NCBI RefSeq assembly: GCF_003387535.1
Contig: NZ_QUNR01000002.1
Coordinates: forward strand, 234,514 to 298,513
Origin: Paraperlucidibaca baekdonensis
GTDB taxonomy: Bacteria; Pseudomonadota; Gammaproteobacteria; Pseudomonadales; Moraxellaceae
Direction: 5' to 3'
Length of the DNA stretch: 64,000 nt
Shown here: positions 54,055 through 64,000 of the stretch, one piece after another
Layout: every line of letters begins with the position of its first letter
Position numbering within the stretch: position 1 is the first letter of the stretch
Notes under the pieces: generated by a model
What the model was told of the DNA's origin: nothing
Databases searched by the model: none
The model's input: only the letters and a program-made list of their open reading frames with translations
Position numbers and translations under genes: made by a program

Positions 54055-54294
54055 GTGAGCACTATCGAAGAACGCGTCAAAAAAATTGTCGCCGAGCAAC
54101 TGGGCGTAAAGCTGGAAGAAGTTACCAACGAAGCATCATTTGTTGATGACTTGGGCGCTGACTCGCTAGACACCGTGGAATTGGTGATGGCATTAGAAGA
54201 AGAATTCGAAACAGAAATTCCCGATGAAGAGGCTGAGAAAATCAGCACGGTGCAAACCGCCATTGATTACGTGTCTGCGCACAGCAAACAGTAA
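54055..54294 (+). CDS. acpP: Acyl carrier protein
   Basis: AcpP (79 residues) is very acidic. [20 protein letters not shown] contains the Ser that carries the phosphopantetheine arm, and the N-terminus [18 protein letters not shown] is typical. It shuttles acyl chains through fatty-acid and lipid A synthesis. The start is GTG, with AGGAG 6-7 nt upstream. Its own terminator follows, allowing a separate high-level transcript. Confidence 0.98.
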   Translation: MSTIEERVKKIVAEQLGVKLEEVTNEASFVDDLGADSLDTVELVMALEEEFETEIPDEEAEKISTVQTAIDYVSAHSKQ

Positions 54295-54308
54295 TTTGTG
54301 TGTGAGTG

Positions 54309-54345
54309 AAAAGCCGCAGTGGCGTTTGCGCTCCTGCGGCTTTTT
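54309..54345 (+). terminator. Intrinsic terminator after acpP
   Basis: AAAAGCCGCAG (54309-54319) pairs with CTGCGGCTTTT (54334-54344), followed by another T. The 14-nt middle can partly pair. It lies 14 bp after the acpP stop and may be partial, so that some transcripts reach fabF. Confidence 0.88.
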
Positions 54346-54417
54346 CGTATCAGCAGCACGGGCATGGCTGCATAATAGTAGCGACAATCGCATCTTCAGT
54401 TAGCGAGCGGAGGACTT

Positions 54418-55656
54418 ATGACAAAGCAGCGCGTAGTGGTCACTGGGCTTGGCATGCTCACCGGTCTCGGTAGCAGCGTTGAGTCTTCTTGGCAGGGTGT
54501 TACCGCCGGTCGCAGCGGCATTCGCCCGATTACTGAATTTGATTGCAGCCACCTCACCACCCAATTTGCCGGCCAAGTATCTGACTTCGCTGTCGATGAC
54601 TATATGCCTGCCAAAGAGGCGCGGCGTATTGATGCGTTTATTCAGTACGGCATAGCAGCGGGCCATCAGGCCATGATCGATTCGGGCTTGGAGATTACCG
54701 AAGCCAATGCCGAGCGCGTGGGTGTTGCGGTGGGGTCGGGGATCGGTGGCCTAAGTACCATTGAGGCGACCCATAAAAGCTTGCTGGATGGCGGCTTGCG
54801 TAAGGTTTCGCCGTTTTTTGTGCCGGGCTCCATCGTCAATATGGCGGCGGGTATGCTGGCGATTCGTTTTGGCTTAAAAGGCCCGAATATCGCCGTGGCC
54901 ACCGCCTGCACGACCGGCACACACAGCATTGGTCTCGCTGCGCGCATGATCGCCTATGGCGATGCCGATGCCATGCTCGCTGGGGGCACCGAGAAGGCCT
55001 CGTGCGCCTTGGGCTTGGCCGGTTTTGCCGCGGCGCGAGCGCTATCCACACGCAACGACGCGCCAGAGCTTGCTAGCCGGCCATTCGATCGTGATCGTGA
55101 TGGCTTTGTGATGGGCGATGGTGCTGGTGTGGTCATGCTCGAGTCCTTGGCGCACGCGCAAGCGCGCGGCGCCCGCATTTATGCGGAGCTGGTGGGTTTT
55201 GGCATGAGCGAAGATGCTTTCCACATGACCTCGCCGGTAGAAAGTGGTGCCGGTGCTGCCAGTGCCATGCGCAATGCCTTAAACGATGCCGGTATCAACC
55301 CTGATCAGGTCGATTACATCAATGCCCATGGCACCTCCACGTCGGCCGGCGATGTGGCCGAATCATTGGCCATTGAGCGGGTCTTTGGCGGCCACGCCAG
55401 CCAGCTGGCGGTGAGCTCGACGAAGTCCATGACTGGGCATTTGCTCGGTGCTGCTGGTGGCATTGAGGCGATCTTTAGCGTCTTGGCGTTGCGCGATCAG
55501 GTCGTGCCGCCGACCATCAATTTGGATAATCCAGACCCGCAATGCCGCCTCGACTACGTGCCACACAGCGCCCGTGATCAGCGCCTGGATGTAACCGTAT
55601 CAAACTCCTTTGGCTTTGGCGGCACCAACGCGTCCTTGGTGTTTCGACGCCTGTGA
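54418..55656 (+). CDS. fabF: 3-oxoacyl-ACP synthase II
   Basis: FabF (412 residues) elongates acyl-ACP chains. [13 protein letters not shown] contains the catalytic Cys, [15 protein letters not shown] the first His, and [16 protein letters not shown] the Lys and second His. [16 protein letters not shown] ends the protein. The ATG follows GGAGG. It overlaps pabC by 4 bp. Confidence 0.97.
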   Translation: MTKQRVVVTGLGMLTGLGSSVESSWQGVTAGRSGIRPITEFDCSHLTTQFAGQVSDFAVDDYMPAKEARRIDAFIQYGIAAGHQAMIDSGLEITEANAERVGVAVGSGIGGLSTIEATHKSLLDGGLRKVSPFFVPGSIVNMAAGMLAIRFGLKGPNIAVATACTTGTHSIGLAARMIAYGDADAMLAGGTEKASCALGLAGFAAARALSTRNDAPELASRPFDRDRDGFVMGDGAGVVMLESLAHAQARGARIYAELVGFGMSEDAFHMTSPVESGAGAASAMRNALNDAGINPDQVDYINAHGTSTSAGDVAESLAIERVFGGHASQLAVSSTKSMTGHLLGAAGGIEAIFSVLALRDQVVPPTINLDNPDPQCRLDYVPHSARDQRLDVTVSNSFGFGGTNASLVFRRL

Positions 55657-56554
55657 GCGCGGTCGCCGAGCCATCCGCCATGCTGCCTGATGTGATGCTC
55701 TGGCGCGGCGCCGAGCCGCTAACGGCATTGGCGCCGGATGATCGCAGCCTACGCTACGGCGATGGCCTGTTTGAAAGCGTGCGCGTGCTCGCAGGTCGGC
55801 CTGTGCTGATGGCTGAGCATTGGGCGCGCCTGAGCAGTGGTTGCGAGCGCCTGGCATTGCCCGATGAACCGATTTGGCGAGAGTATGTGCAGGCATTTTT
55901 GCAGGGGCGTGGCACCGGCGTGATGCGCGTGCAGGTAAGTGCCGGTTCCGGTGGTCGCGGCTATGGCCGCCCAACGCCCTGCGAGCCGGTATTGATATTG
56001 ACGTGGCACGATGAGCCAATGCCGCCGGCGGCGTGGTCGAGCCAGGGCATTTGCATGGCCGAGCTAAGCCTGACGCTAAGCGATCAACCCATGCTGGCTG
56101 GCATTAAGCACTGTAACCGTTTGGAGCAGGTGCTCATGCGTGCCGAGCTCGCCACGTTGCCGGGCTGCCAAGAAGCGGTGGTCTACGATCACGCCGGGCG
56201 CGTCATTGAGGGCGTGTTTAGCAACCTGTTTTTTGTCCGCGATGGCGAGCTGCACACACCGGCACTGGCGCGTTGTGGTGTGCGCGGTGTGCTGCGCGAT
56301 GCATTGCTCAATGCCTGTGCAGAGCGCGACATCAGCGTGCATATTGATGACTACACGCGCGCCGATTTGCTGGCGGCCGAGGCGATTTTTTTCGTCAATA
56401 GCGTCAATGGTTTATGGCCAATCCAGCACTGGCAGGGCCAGATGCCAAGCAGGCCATTGGTCAGTGTCGATGCCACCAAGCCCAATAAGACTTGGCGAAT
56501 CGATGCAATCACCCGACAATGCCAAGACATTATTGCCCCGTGGTTTGCTAGCGC

Positions 56555-56558
<4 letters not shown>
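55653..56558 (+). CDS. pabC: Aminodeoxychorismate lyase
   Basis: PabC (301 residues) is a fold-type IV PLP enzyme making p-aminobenzoate for folate. [13 protein letters not shown] starts the fold, [14 protein letters not shown] holds the PLP Lys, and [10 protein letters not shown] and [16 protein letters not shown] are conserved. A GTG overlapping the fabF stop is taken as start; an ATG lies 27 bp further on. Confidence 0.93.
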
Positions 56559-58197
<1,639 letters not shown>

Positions 58198-58199
58198 TT

Positions 58200-59210
58200 A
58201 TGTTGACTGATGTGTACCCATGGCAGCGCGGCATTTGGGCCTCGCTAAATCGCCTATTAGTGGCTGAACGCCTACCTCACGCCATGCTTTTCGCCGCACC
58301 GGCCGGTACGGGTAAACGGCGCTTAGCCGATGCCTTTGCTGCGCGCATGTTGTGTCAGTCGCCGGTCGCCGATACCGCGTGCGGGCATTGCCGTGGTTGT
58401 GAGCTCTTAGCCGCTGGCACGCACCCGGATTATTATGTGCTGAGCCCTGAGGGTGACGGCGAGAAAGTCAGTAAGGTCATCAAGATTGATCAAGCCCGCG
58501 CGGTGGTCAGTTTTGCCGCGCAAACCGCGCAAATGCAGGGCTACCGCGTCATCATCATTGAGCCGGCGGATGCCCTGAACACGGCCTCGGCCAATGCCTT
58601 GCTAAAAACGCTTGAGGAGCCGGGTCAGCGCTGCGTATTTCTCTTGCTGACCGATCAGCCCACGGCGCTTTTGGCGACCATTCGCAGCCGTTGCCAATTA
58701 CTGCCGCTGAGCTTGCCTAGCGATGACGATGCGCTGACCTGGCTGCGCCCGCAGCTGAGCGCACCGGCAATGGCCGAAACCCTGCTAGCCTTGGCGCGCG
58801 GGGCACCGTTGGCGGCGCTAGCCTTGAGCGAGGCGCCGTGGTTTATCCAGCGCGGCACACTGCTCGATGCGCTGCTGGCGGTCGGAAGCGGCGCTGATCA
58901 GCCGCTAACGGCCGCCGCGGCCTTTGCCAAGATGCCCGCCATTGAGCAGATTACTGCGTGGCAAAGCCTGCTCGATGACGCTGTGCAGCAAGGTCTCGCG
59001 CCGGAGTCACCGGTGCGTCATAGCGACTTGCCATTACTCAAACAGCTCGCTGAAATCAACGCGCAATGCTTGCTGGAAACCCTGTGGCAAGCCGTTGAAG
59101 CGCGCCGTTTGCTTGATGACACCAATGTCGCAGCCGCCACCATCATCGATAATCTCTGGTTGCATTGGGCACGTGCGACCCGTCAAGGAGGCCATCATGT
59201 TCGTCGATAG
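58200..59210 (+). CDS. holB: DNA polymerase III subunit delta'
   Basis: HolB (336 residues) is the stator of the clamp loader. AAPAGTGKRRLADAFAARML takes the place of the P-loop and CGHCRGCELLAAGTHPDYY the zinc module. ALNTASANALLKTLEEPG contains the sensor segment, followed by SRCQLLPL. It overlaps tatD by 14 bp; pilZ, found between them in Pseudomonas, is absent. Confidence 0.93.
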   Translation: MLTDVYPWQRGIWASLNRLLVAERLPHAMLFAAPAGTGKRRLADAFAARMLCQSPVADTACGHCRGCELLAAGTHPDYYVLSPEGDGEKVSKVIKIDQARAVVSFAAQTAQMQGYRVIIIEPADALNTASANALLKTLEEPGQRCVFLLLTDQPTALLATIRSRCQLLPLSLPSDDDALTWLRPQLSAPAMAETLLALARGAPLAALALSEAPWFIQRGTLLDALLAVGSGADQPLTAAAAFAKMPAIEQITAWQSLLDDAVQQGLAPESPVRHSDLPLLKQLAEINAQCLLETLWQAVEARRLLDDTNVAAATIIDNLWLHWARATRQGGHHVRR

Positions 59211-59976
59211 CCATTGCCATCTCGATATGCTCAAGCTCGACCGTCACGCCGGCTCGCTGAGTGCCGCGCTCGATGCCGCGCGTACGCGTGGCGTTGAGCA
59301 TTTTCTCTGCGTCAGTGTGGAGACCGAGAAGTTCGATGATCTCTGCGCGATTGCCGAGCAGCACCAGGATGTCTCACTGAGCATCGGCGTGCACCCCTGC
59401 CATACCGATGCCCACGCGCCCAGCGCGGCGGAGTTGCTGGCTTTGGCGCAGCATCCGCGCGTGGTCGCCATTGGCGAGACCGGCCTTGATTATTTCCACG
59501 ATGCCAGCACCCGCGAGCAGCAGCAGGCGCTATTTTCCACGCACATTGAGGTGGCGCGCCAAACCGCCAAGCCGCTGATTATTCACACCCGTTCATCACG
59601 CGAGGATGTATTAGCGCAAATGCGTCGCGAGGGCGCTGAGCGCGCGGTCATGCATTGCTTCACCGAAGATTGGGACACCGCGACGGCGGCGCTGGACTTG
59701 GGCTATTACATTTCTATCTCAGGCATTGTGACGTTTAACAAAGCGCTGGAACTAAAAGAGGTCGCCAAGCGCATTCCGCTCGATCGGCTGCTGATTGAGA
59801 CCGATGCGCCATATTTGGCGCCCACGCCCAATCGTGGCAAGCCCAATGAGCCCGCGTATTTGCCCGATACCGCCGCACATATTGCGCAGTTGCGAGGCAT
59901 CAGCGTGGACGCTTTAGCCGAGGCCACCACGGAAAACTTTAAGCGGTTGTTTGGTCTGAAGTCGCTGAGCTACTAG
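59197..59976 (+). CDS. tatD: TatD-family metal-dependent hydrolase
   Basis: This TIM-barrel protein of about 259 residues starts MFVDSHCHLDMLKL (metal His pair). GETGLDYFHD, IIHTRSSREDVL, MHCFTEDWDTA and LIETDAPYLAP provide the other metal ligands. The family acts as 3'-5' exonuclease or D-aminoacyl-tRNA deacylase-like enzyme; the copy behind holB is usually YcfH. The ATG at 59197 has AGGAGG upstream, inside the end of holB. Confidence 0.94.
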   Translation: MFVDSHCHLDMLKLDRHAGSLSAALDAARTRGVEHFLCVSVETEKFDDLCAIAEQHQDVSLSIGVHPCHTDAHAPSAAELLALAQHPRVVAIGETGLDYFHDASTREQQQALFSTHIEVARQTAKPLIIHTRSSREDVLAQMRREGAERAVMHCFTEDWDTATAALDLGYYISISGIVTFNKALELKEVAKRIPLDRLLIETDAPYLAPTPNRGKPNEPAYLPDTAAHIAQLRGISVDALAEATTENFKRLFGLKSLSY

Positions 59977-60085
59977 CGCGCGGTCGTAGCGCTGACTTCG
60001 CGGTCAGTCTACACTCAGCCTATATTTATTTGAGCGATTGTCGCGATGGCGGCGTCGTTAATGCGTTTATCGTGAAGGAGCCGGC

Positions 60086-60730
60086 ATGACCGACTTAGCC
60101 AAAGCCACTCAAAAAGCCCGTGAGTTTCGTCAGCGTGAGCAGGATATTCTTGACTGCGCGCAGGCGCTGTTTATTGAGCATGGCGAAGACAAAGTCACGG
60201 TCGAGATGATTGCCGACAACGTGGGTATTGGCAAAGGCACCATCTATAAGCATTTCGAGACTAAAAACGAAATCTATGTGCTGCTGATGATTCGCTACGA
60301 AGATGAGCTGGCGGATTTATTTCGCCGCATCGACATGTCCGAAGATAAGCAAACACTGGTGCGCGAATATTTCCGTTTTCGCGTGCAAGATGCCGATAAA
60401 TACCTATTGTTTGAACGCTTAGAAAGCCAGCTCGTGGCCGATGGTGCTGTGCCCACGCTGCTGGAAAAGCTACACGCCATTCGCTCATCCAACATGGAAT
60501 CGCTTTACGCCATGGTAAATAGCCAGATTAAGGCCGGTAAACTCGCTGATGTACCCCCAGCTTGGCATATTGCGGCGGCGTGGGCGTTGGCGCATGGCGC
60601 GTCGGCACTCACCAAGTCGGGGTTTTACACAAAATTTATTGGCGAGAAAGAGCCTTTCTTAGACTTTTTGCTCAATGTCGCCGTGCGGATGGGCAATAAG
60701 CACGTCTTGGGCAAGCCTGCAAAAGACTGA
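60086..60730 (+). CDS. TetR-family transcriptional regulator
   Basis: This protein of 214 residues has an N-terminal TetR helix-turn-helix (about 20-65: ILDCAQALFIEHGEDKVTVEM, then IADNVGIGKGTIYKHFETKN) and a helical ligand-binding domain. The ligand and target are unknown. It stands alone, 158 bp before etfB, so control of etfBA or of its own gene is possible. Downstream, TGCCGG/CCGGCA (60774-60794) could form a weak hairpin without a T-tract. Confidence 0.88.
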   Translation: MTDLAKATQKAREFRQREQDILDCAQALFIEHGEDKVTVEMIADNVGIGKGTIYKHFETKNEIYVLLMIRYEDELADLFRRIDMSEDKQTLVREYFRFRVQDADKYLLFERLESQLVADGAVPTLLEKLHAIRSSNMESLYAMVNSQIKAGKLADVPPAWHIAAAWALAHGASALTKSGFYTKFIGEKEPFLDFLLNVAVRMGNKHVLGKPAKD

Positions 60731-60888
60731 TTTACCTAGCAATAATTGTGTGTCGTCGAGATTGTATTAGGGCTGCCGGTTGACCGTGCCGGCACCACAC
60801 GGCAAGATACGACACCTTTCGAGAGCAGACCGTGCGCTTTTCTCGACATGTTTATTTTTGTTTTCATCGTTAAATAGCTGAGGATGCC

Positions 60889-61638
60889 ATGAAGGTTCTT
60901 GTCGCTGTCAAACGCGTTGTCGATTACAACGTCAAAGTTCGCGTGAAAGCGGATAACTCCGGTGTGGAGCTGGCCAATGTCAAAATGGCCATGAACCCAT
61001 TCTGCGAGATCGCTGTAGAAGAAGCTGTTCGTCTGAAAGAGAAAGGCATCGCTACTGAAATTATTGCGGTCACTGTGGGCCCACAAGCTGCGCAAGAGCA
61101 GCTGCGTACGGCTTTGGCTCTGGGTGCCGACCGTGCCATTTTGGTGCAAACCGATGACGTCGCTGAGCCACTGGCCATCGCTAAAATCCTCAAAGGTATT
61201 TGCGATGAAGAACAGCCTGGTTTGGTGGTCTTAGGTAAGCAAGCCATCGACGGCGACAACAACCAAACAGGCCAGATGCTCGCTGCATTGGCCGGTTATG
61301 CCCAAGGCACATTTGCTTCGGTGGTTGAAGTTGCTGGTGATAAAGCCAAAGTCACGCGCGAAATCGACGGTGGTTTGCAAACCGTTGAGCTGACGCTGCC
61401 TGCTGTGGTGACCACAGACTTACGTTTGAATGAGCCACGCTATGCGTCGCTGCCAAACATCATGAAAGCCAAGAAAAAGCCCTTGGATACCAAAGCGCCT
61501 AGCGACTTTGGTGTTGATACCACGCCACGTCTGAAAACCGTGAAAGTCAATGCCCCTGCTGAGCGTAGCGCTGGCATCAAGGTGAAAACGGTTGAAGAAC
61601 TCGTCGATAAACTGAAAAACGAAGCGAAGGTGATCTAA
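60889..61638 (+). CDS. etfB: Electron transfer flavoprotein subunit beta
   Basis: EtfB (249 residues) binds AMP and, with EtfA, FAD. It passes electrons from acyl-CoA and other dehydrogenases to the quinone pool. [32 protein letters not shown] and [19 protein letters not shown] (the family signature) are conserved, and [15 protein letters not shown] closes the core. The ATG follows GAGG; etfA begins 2 bp after its stop. Confidence 0.96.
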   Translation: MKVLVAVKRVVDYNVKVRVKADNSGVELANVKMAMNPFCEIAVEEAVRLKEKGIATEIIAVTVGPQAAQEQLRTALALGADRAILVQTDDVAEPLAIAKILKGICDEEQPGLVVLGKQAIDGDNNQTGQMLAALAGYAQGTFASVVEVAGDKAKVTREIDGGLQTVELTLPAVVTTDLRLNEPRYASLPNIMKAKKKPLDTKAPSDFGVDTTPRLKTVKVNAPAERSAGIKVKTVEELVDKLKNEAKVI

Positions 61639-61640
61639 TC

Positions 61641-62570
61641 ATGGCCACTTTAATTATTGCAGAACACGATAACGCCTCCATCAAAGGCGCGACTTTAAAC
61701 ACCGTTACAGCCGCTGTTGCCATTGGTGGTGATGTGCACGTGTTGGTTGCCGGCGAAGGCTGCCAAGCCGCTGCCGATGCCGCCGCGAAAATCGCCGGTG
61801 TAAGCAAAGTATTATTGGCTGACAACGCCGCCTATGGTCACCAGCTGGCCGAGAACGTGTCGTTGTTGGTGGCTGAGCTGGGCAAGTCCTACAGCCACAT
61901 CTTAGTGCCGGCCACCACACGCGGTAAAAATGTCCTGCCACGCGTTGCCGCGCTACTCGATGCCTCACAGATCTCGGAAATTTCCGCGGTTATTTCGGCC
62001 GATACATTTGAGCGTCCTATTTACGCCGGTAACGCCATCGCCACCGTGCAATCGACCGAAGACATCAAAGTCATCACCGTGCGTCCTACGGGTTTTGATG
62101 CGGCGGCTGCCGAAGGTGGCTCCGCCGCCGTTGAAGCGGTTGGTTCTGTGCAAGATGCGGGTGTGTCGAGCTTTGTTGGCGAAGAGCTGGCGAAATCAGA
62201 TCGTCCTGAATTGGCCGGTGCGAAAATCGTTGTATCTGGCGGTCGTGGCATGGGCAATGGCGAGAACTTCGACCTACTCTACACCTTGGCCGACAAACTT
62301 GGCGCCGCCGTTGGTGCCTCGCGTGCGGCAGTTGATGCCGGCTTTGTGCCCAACGACATGCAAGTTGGTCAGACCGGTAAAGTGGTCGCTCCCGCACTGT
62401 ATATCGCTGTTGGCATCTCCGGTGCCATCCAGCATTTGGCCGGTATGAAAGATTCGAAAGTCATTGTGGCGATTAACAAAGATGAAGAAGCGCCGATCTT
62501 CTCCGTTGCCGATTACGGCATCGTGGGCGATCTCTTCGACATCGTGCCGCAGCTCGACAAACTGGTGTAA
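61641..62570 (+). CDS. etfA: Electron transfer flavoprotein subunit alpha
   Basis: EtfA (309 residues) holds the [55 protein letters not shown] and [21 protein letters not shown] (the FAD-binding signature, about residues 256-276) are intact. It forms an operon with etfB, closed by an intrinsic terminator. Confidence 0.97.
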   Translation: MATLIIAEHDNASIKGATLNTVTAAVAIGGDVHVLVAGEGCQAAADAAAKIAGVSKVLLADNAAYGHQLAENVSLLVAELGKSYSHILVPATTRGKNVLPRVAALLDASQISEISAVISADTFERPIYAGNAIATVQSTEDIKVITVRPTGFDAAAAEGGSAAVEAVGSVQDAGVSSFVGEELAKSDRPELAGAKIVVSGGRGMGNGENFDLLYTLADKLGAAVGASRAAVDAGFVPNDMQVGQTGKVVAPALYIAVGISGAIQHLAGMKDSKVIVAINKDEEAPIFSVADYGIVGDLFDIVPQLDKLV

Positions 62571-62603
62571 TGCTGAGCGCTCACCGAGCACTTGCGGTTT
62601 GTC

Positions 62604-62633
62604 AAAAACGGGTCCTAGTGGCCCGTTTTTTTT
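62604..62633 (+). terminator. Intrinsic terminator after etfBA
   Basis: AAAAACGGG (62604-62612) pairs with CCCGTTTTT (62622-62630), with a run of eight T. It lies 33 bp after the etfA stop. Confidence 0.9.
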
Positions 62634-62704
62634 ATGGCTTTGTTCATTCGTTTAAGTGCGTGGTCTCTGCCACCATGCAGCCTGTTATTTGTGTTGAGAG
62701 TGCT

Positions 62705-64000
62705 ATGTTTTCCTGGTTTGAACGCCGCCTAAGTCCATTTCCCGAGCAAGCACTGACGCAGCCACCGCAGGGCTTCTTGGCATTTTGCTTGTATTACACG
62801 CGCGGCGCTTGGCCGTACTTGCTCACCAGTGCCGCCTTGATGACGCTGGTGGCGATTGCTGAGGTGTGGCTGTTTAGTTTTCTTGGCGACATCGTCAATT
62901 GGCTTTCCGAGCAAAGCCGCGAGACATTTATTCAGGCGCAATTTTGGCAGCTCGCGGGCATGGCGGCTGTGGTGGTGGGCTTGCCATTACTGGTCACGGT
63001 ACATTCGCTGCTGAATCATCAAACCCTGATGGGCAACTACCCGATGCGCATTCGTTGGTTGGTGCACCGCTATTTGCTGCGCCAATCCTTGGCATTTTAT
63101 CAGGATGAGTTTGCCGGGCGCATCGCCACCAAACTCATGCAAACGGCGCTGGCGGTGCGTGAGTGCGTCATCAAGCTGCTCGATGTGCTGAACTATATCG
63201 TGGTGTATTTCATTGGTACCGTGGTGTTGTTTGCCAGTGCCGATTGGCGTTTAGCCATGCCGCTATTGGCGTGGTTGGCGCTGTATTTATTGATGCTGAA
63301 GTTTTTTGTGCCGCGCATGGGCCGCATTGCCCAGCAACAGGCCGATGCGCGCTCGCAAATGACCGGCCGCATTGTCGATAGCTACACCAATATTCAAACC
63401 GTGAAGTTGTTTTCGCATGCGCAGCGCGAGGCCAGCTACGCAAAAGAGGGCATGAGCGGTTTTCTGGTCACCGTCTACGCGCAAATGCGCTTGGTGACGT
63501 GGCTGAACTTATCACTCTACAGCCTCAATGCTGCGCTGCTGCTCAGCGTCGGTGGTTTGGCTATTTGGCTTTGGCTGGGCGCTGAGATCACGGTCGGCGC
63601 CGTGGCGCTAGCACTCGGCTTGGTGCTGCGTTTGTCGGGCATGTCGCAATGGATTATGTGGGAAATCGGCGCGCTATTTGAAAACATCGGTACCGTGAAG
63701 GATGGCATTGGCTCAATCTCGGTGCCGCAGGTAGTCGAAGATAAAGTTGATGCGCCGGTGTTGAGCGTGCCGCATGGCGAGATCGTATTTGACCAAATGA
63801 GCTTTCATTATGGCCAAGCCAGCGGTGTCATTGAGGACTTAAGCCTACGCATTGCCGCCGGTGAAAAAGTGGGGCTGGTGGGGCGTTCGGGCGCGGGGAA
63901 ATCGACGCTGGTGAATTTGTTACTGCGTTTTTATGACGTCGCCGATGGCCGCATTTGTATTGATGGCCAAAACATTGCCGAGGTGCAGCAAGATAGCTTG
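62705..64000 (+). CDS. ABC exporter (MsbA/MDR-like), 3' end outside window
   Basis: An open frame from the ATG at 62705 runs to the window end (432 codons seen, no stop). It encodes a half-transporter: membrane domain with six probable segments (about 30-330), then the start of the nucleotide-binding domain with IVFDQMSFHYG and Walker A VGRSGAGKSTLVNLLLRFYD. The signature and Walker B lie beyond the window. It differs from MsbA at 39451 and resembles multidrug/lipid exporters; the substrate is unknown. It follows the etfBA terminator, so it should have its own promoter. Confidence 0.85.
   Translation, partial: MFSWFERRLSPFPEQALTQPPQGFLAFCLYYTRGAWPYLLTSAALMTLVAIAEVWLFSFLGDIVNWLSEQSRETFIQAQFWQLAGMAAVVVGLPLLVTVHSLLNHQTLMGNYPMRIRWLVHRYLLRQSLAFYQDEFAGRIATKLMQTALAVRECVIKLLDVLNYIVVYFIGTVVLFASADWRLAMPLLAWLALYLLMLKFFVPRMGRIAQQQADARSQMTGRIVDSYTNIQTVKLFSHAQREASYAKEGMSGFLVTVYAQMRLVTWLNLSLYSLNAALLLSVGGLAIWLWLGAEITVGAVALALGLVLRLSGMSQWIMWEIGALFENIGTVKDGIGSISVPQVVEDKVDAPVLSVPHGEIVFDQMSFHYGQASGVIEDLSLRIAAGEKVGLVGRSGAGKSTLVNLLLRFYDVADGRICIDGQNIAEVQQDSL

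Noticed and set aside
60736-61149. 137-residue minus-strand frame over the start of etfB
   Set aside because: Antisense shadow of etfB with no features of its own.

Overview
The window comes from the chromosome of a gammaproteobacterium, most likely of the Pseudomonadales/Oceanospirillales type. Three conserved neighbourhoods support this: gacA/uvrY-like regulator-uvrC-pgsA-tRNA-Gly; lol ABC transporter-DUF2062-comEC-exbBD-msbA-lpxK-trm112-kdsB-murB convergent with rne; and rluC-HAD-sppA-yceD-rpmF-plsX-fabD-fabG-acpP-fabF-pabC-mltG-tmk-holB-tatD. The genus cannot be fixed from sequence reading alone. Coding density is high, many neighbours overlap by ATGA/GTGA/TTGA junctions, and no transposase, phage gene or CRISPR array was seen.

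Region 1 (1-15161) is surface-polysaccharide territory. It opens with a truncated galU copy, then an extended -10 promoter, a Wzz-type chain-length regulator, a family 25 glycosyltransferase and, on the other strand, an O-antigen ligase/polymerase. Intact galU follows, then pgi, a UDP-glucose dehydrogenase homologue, a phosphomannomutase/phosphoglucomutase, rfaH, glpK and galE. The galU/pgi/ugd/pgm/galE set resembles the precursor end of Acinetobacter-type capsule loci. Two toxin-antitoxin modules (hipBA and a ParD-like/RelE-like pair) sit inside it. A 106-bp exact direct repeat (2-107 and 3551-3656) brackets the wzz-glycosyltransferase-ligase module. The dehydrogenase homologue has lost its catalytic cysteine and its NAD-binding glycine loop.

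Region 2 (15158-33264) is mixed housekeeping: argF/argD, a monothiol glutaredoxin, an SPFH/NfeD pair, a fatty-acid desaturase, bolA, trhO, ygfB, recQ, a YgjP-type metallopeptidase, pbpG, a GacA/UvrY-like regulator with a degenerate receiver domain, uvrC, pgsA, tRNA-Gly(GCC), murI, glpD, an M48 lipoprotein and a glycerophosphodiesterase.

Region 3 (33326-47120) is envelope biogenesis: a single LolC/E/F permease with LolD, ComEC, ExbBD, MsbA, LpxK, KdsB and MurB (lipoprotein export, lipid A and Kdo supply, peptidoglycan precursors), closed by a bidirectional terminator against RNase E.

Region 4 (47121-64000) holds the rne leader, rluC, sppA, the ribosomal-protein/fatty-acid-synthesis operon, cell-wall and replication genes, a TetR regulator, etfBA and the start of an ABC exporter. 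The most notable regulatory signal is a strong sigma70-type promoter at 50316-50344. It is overlapped by a perfect dyad and predicts an almost leaderless yceD-rpmF-plsX transcript.
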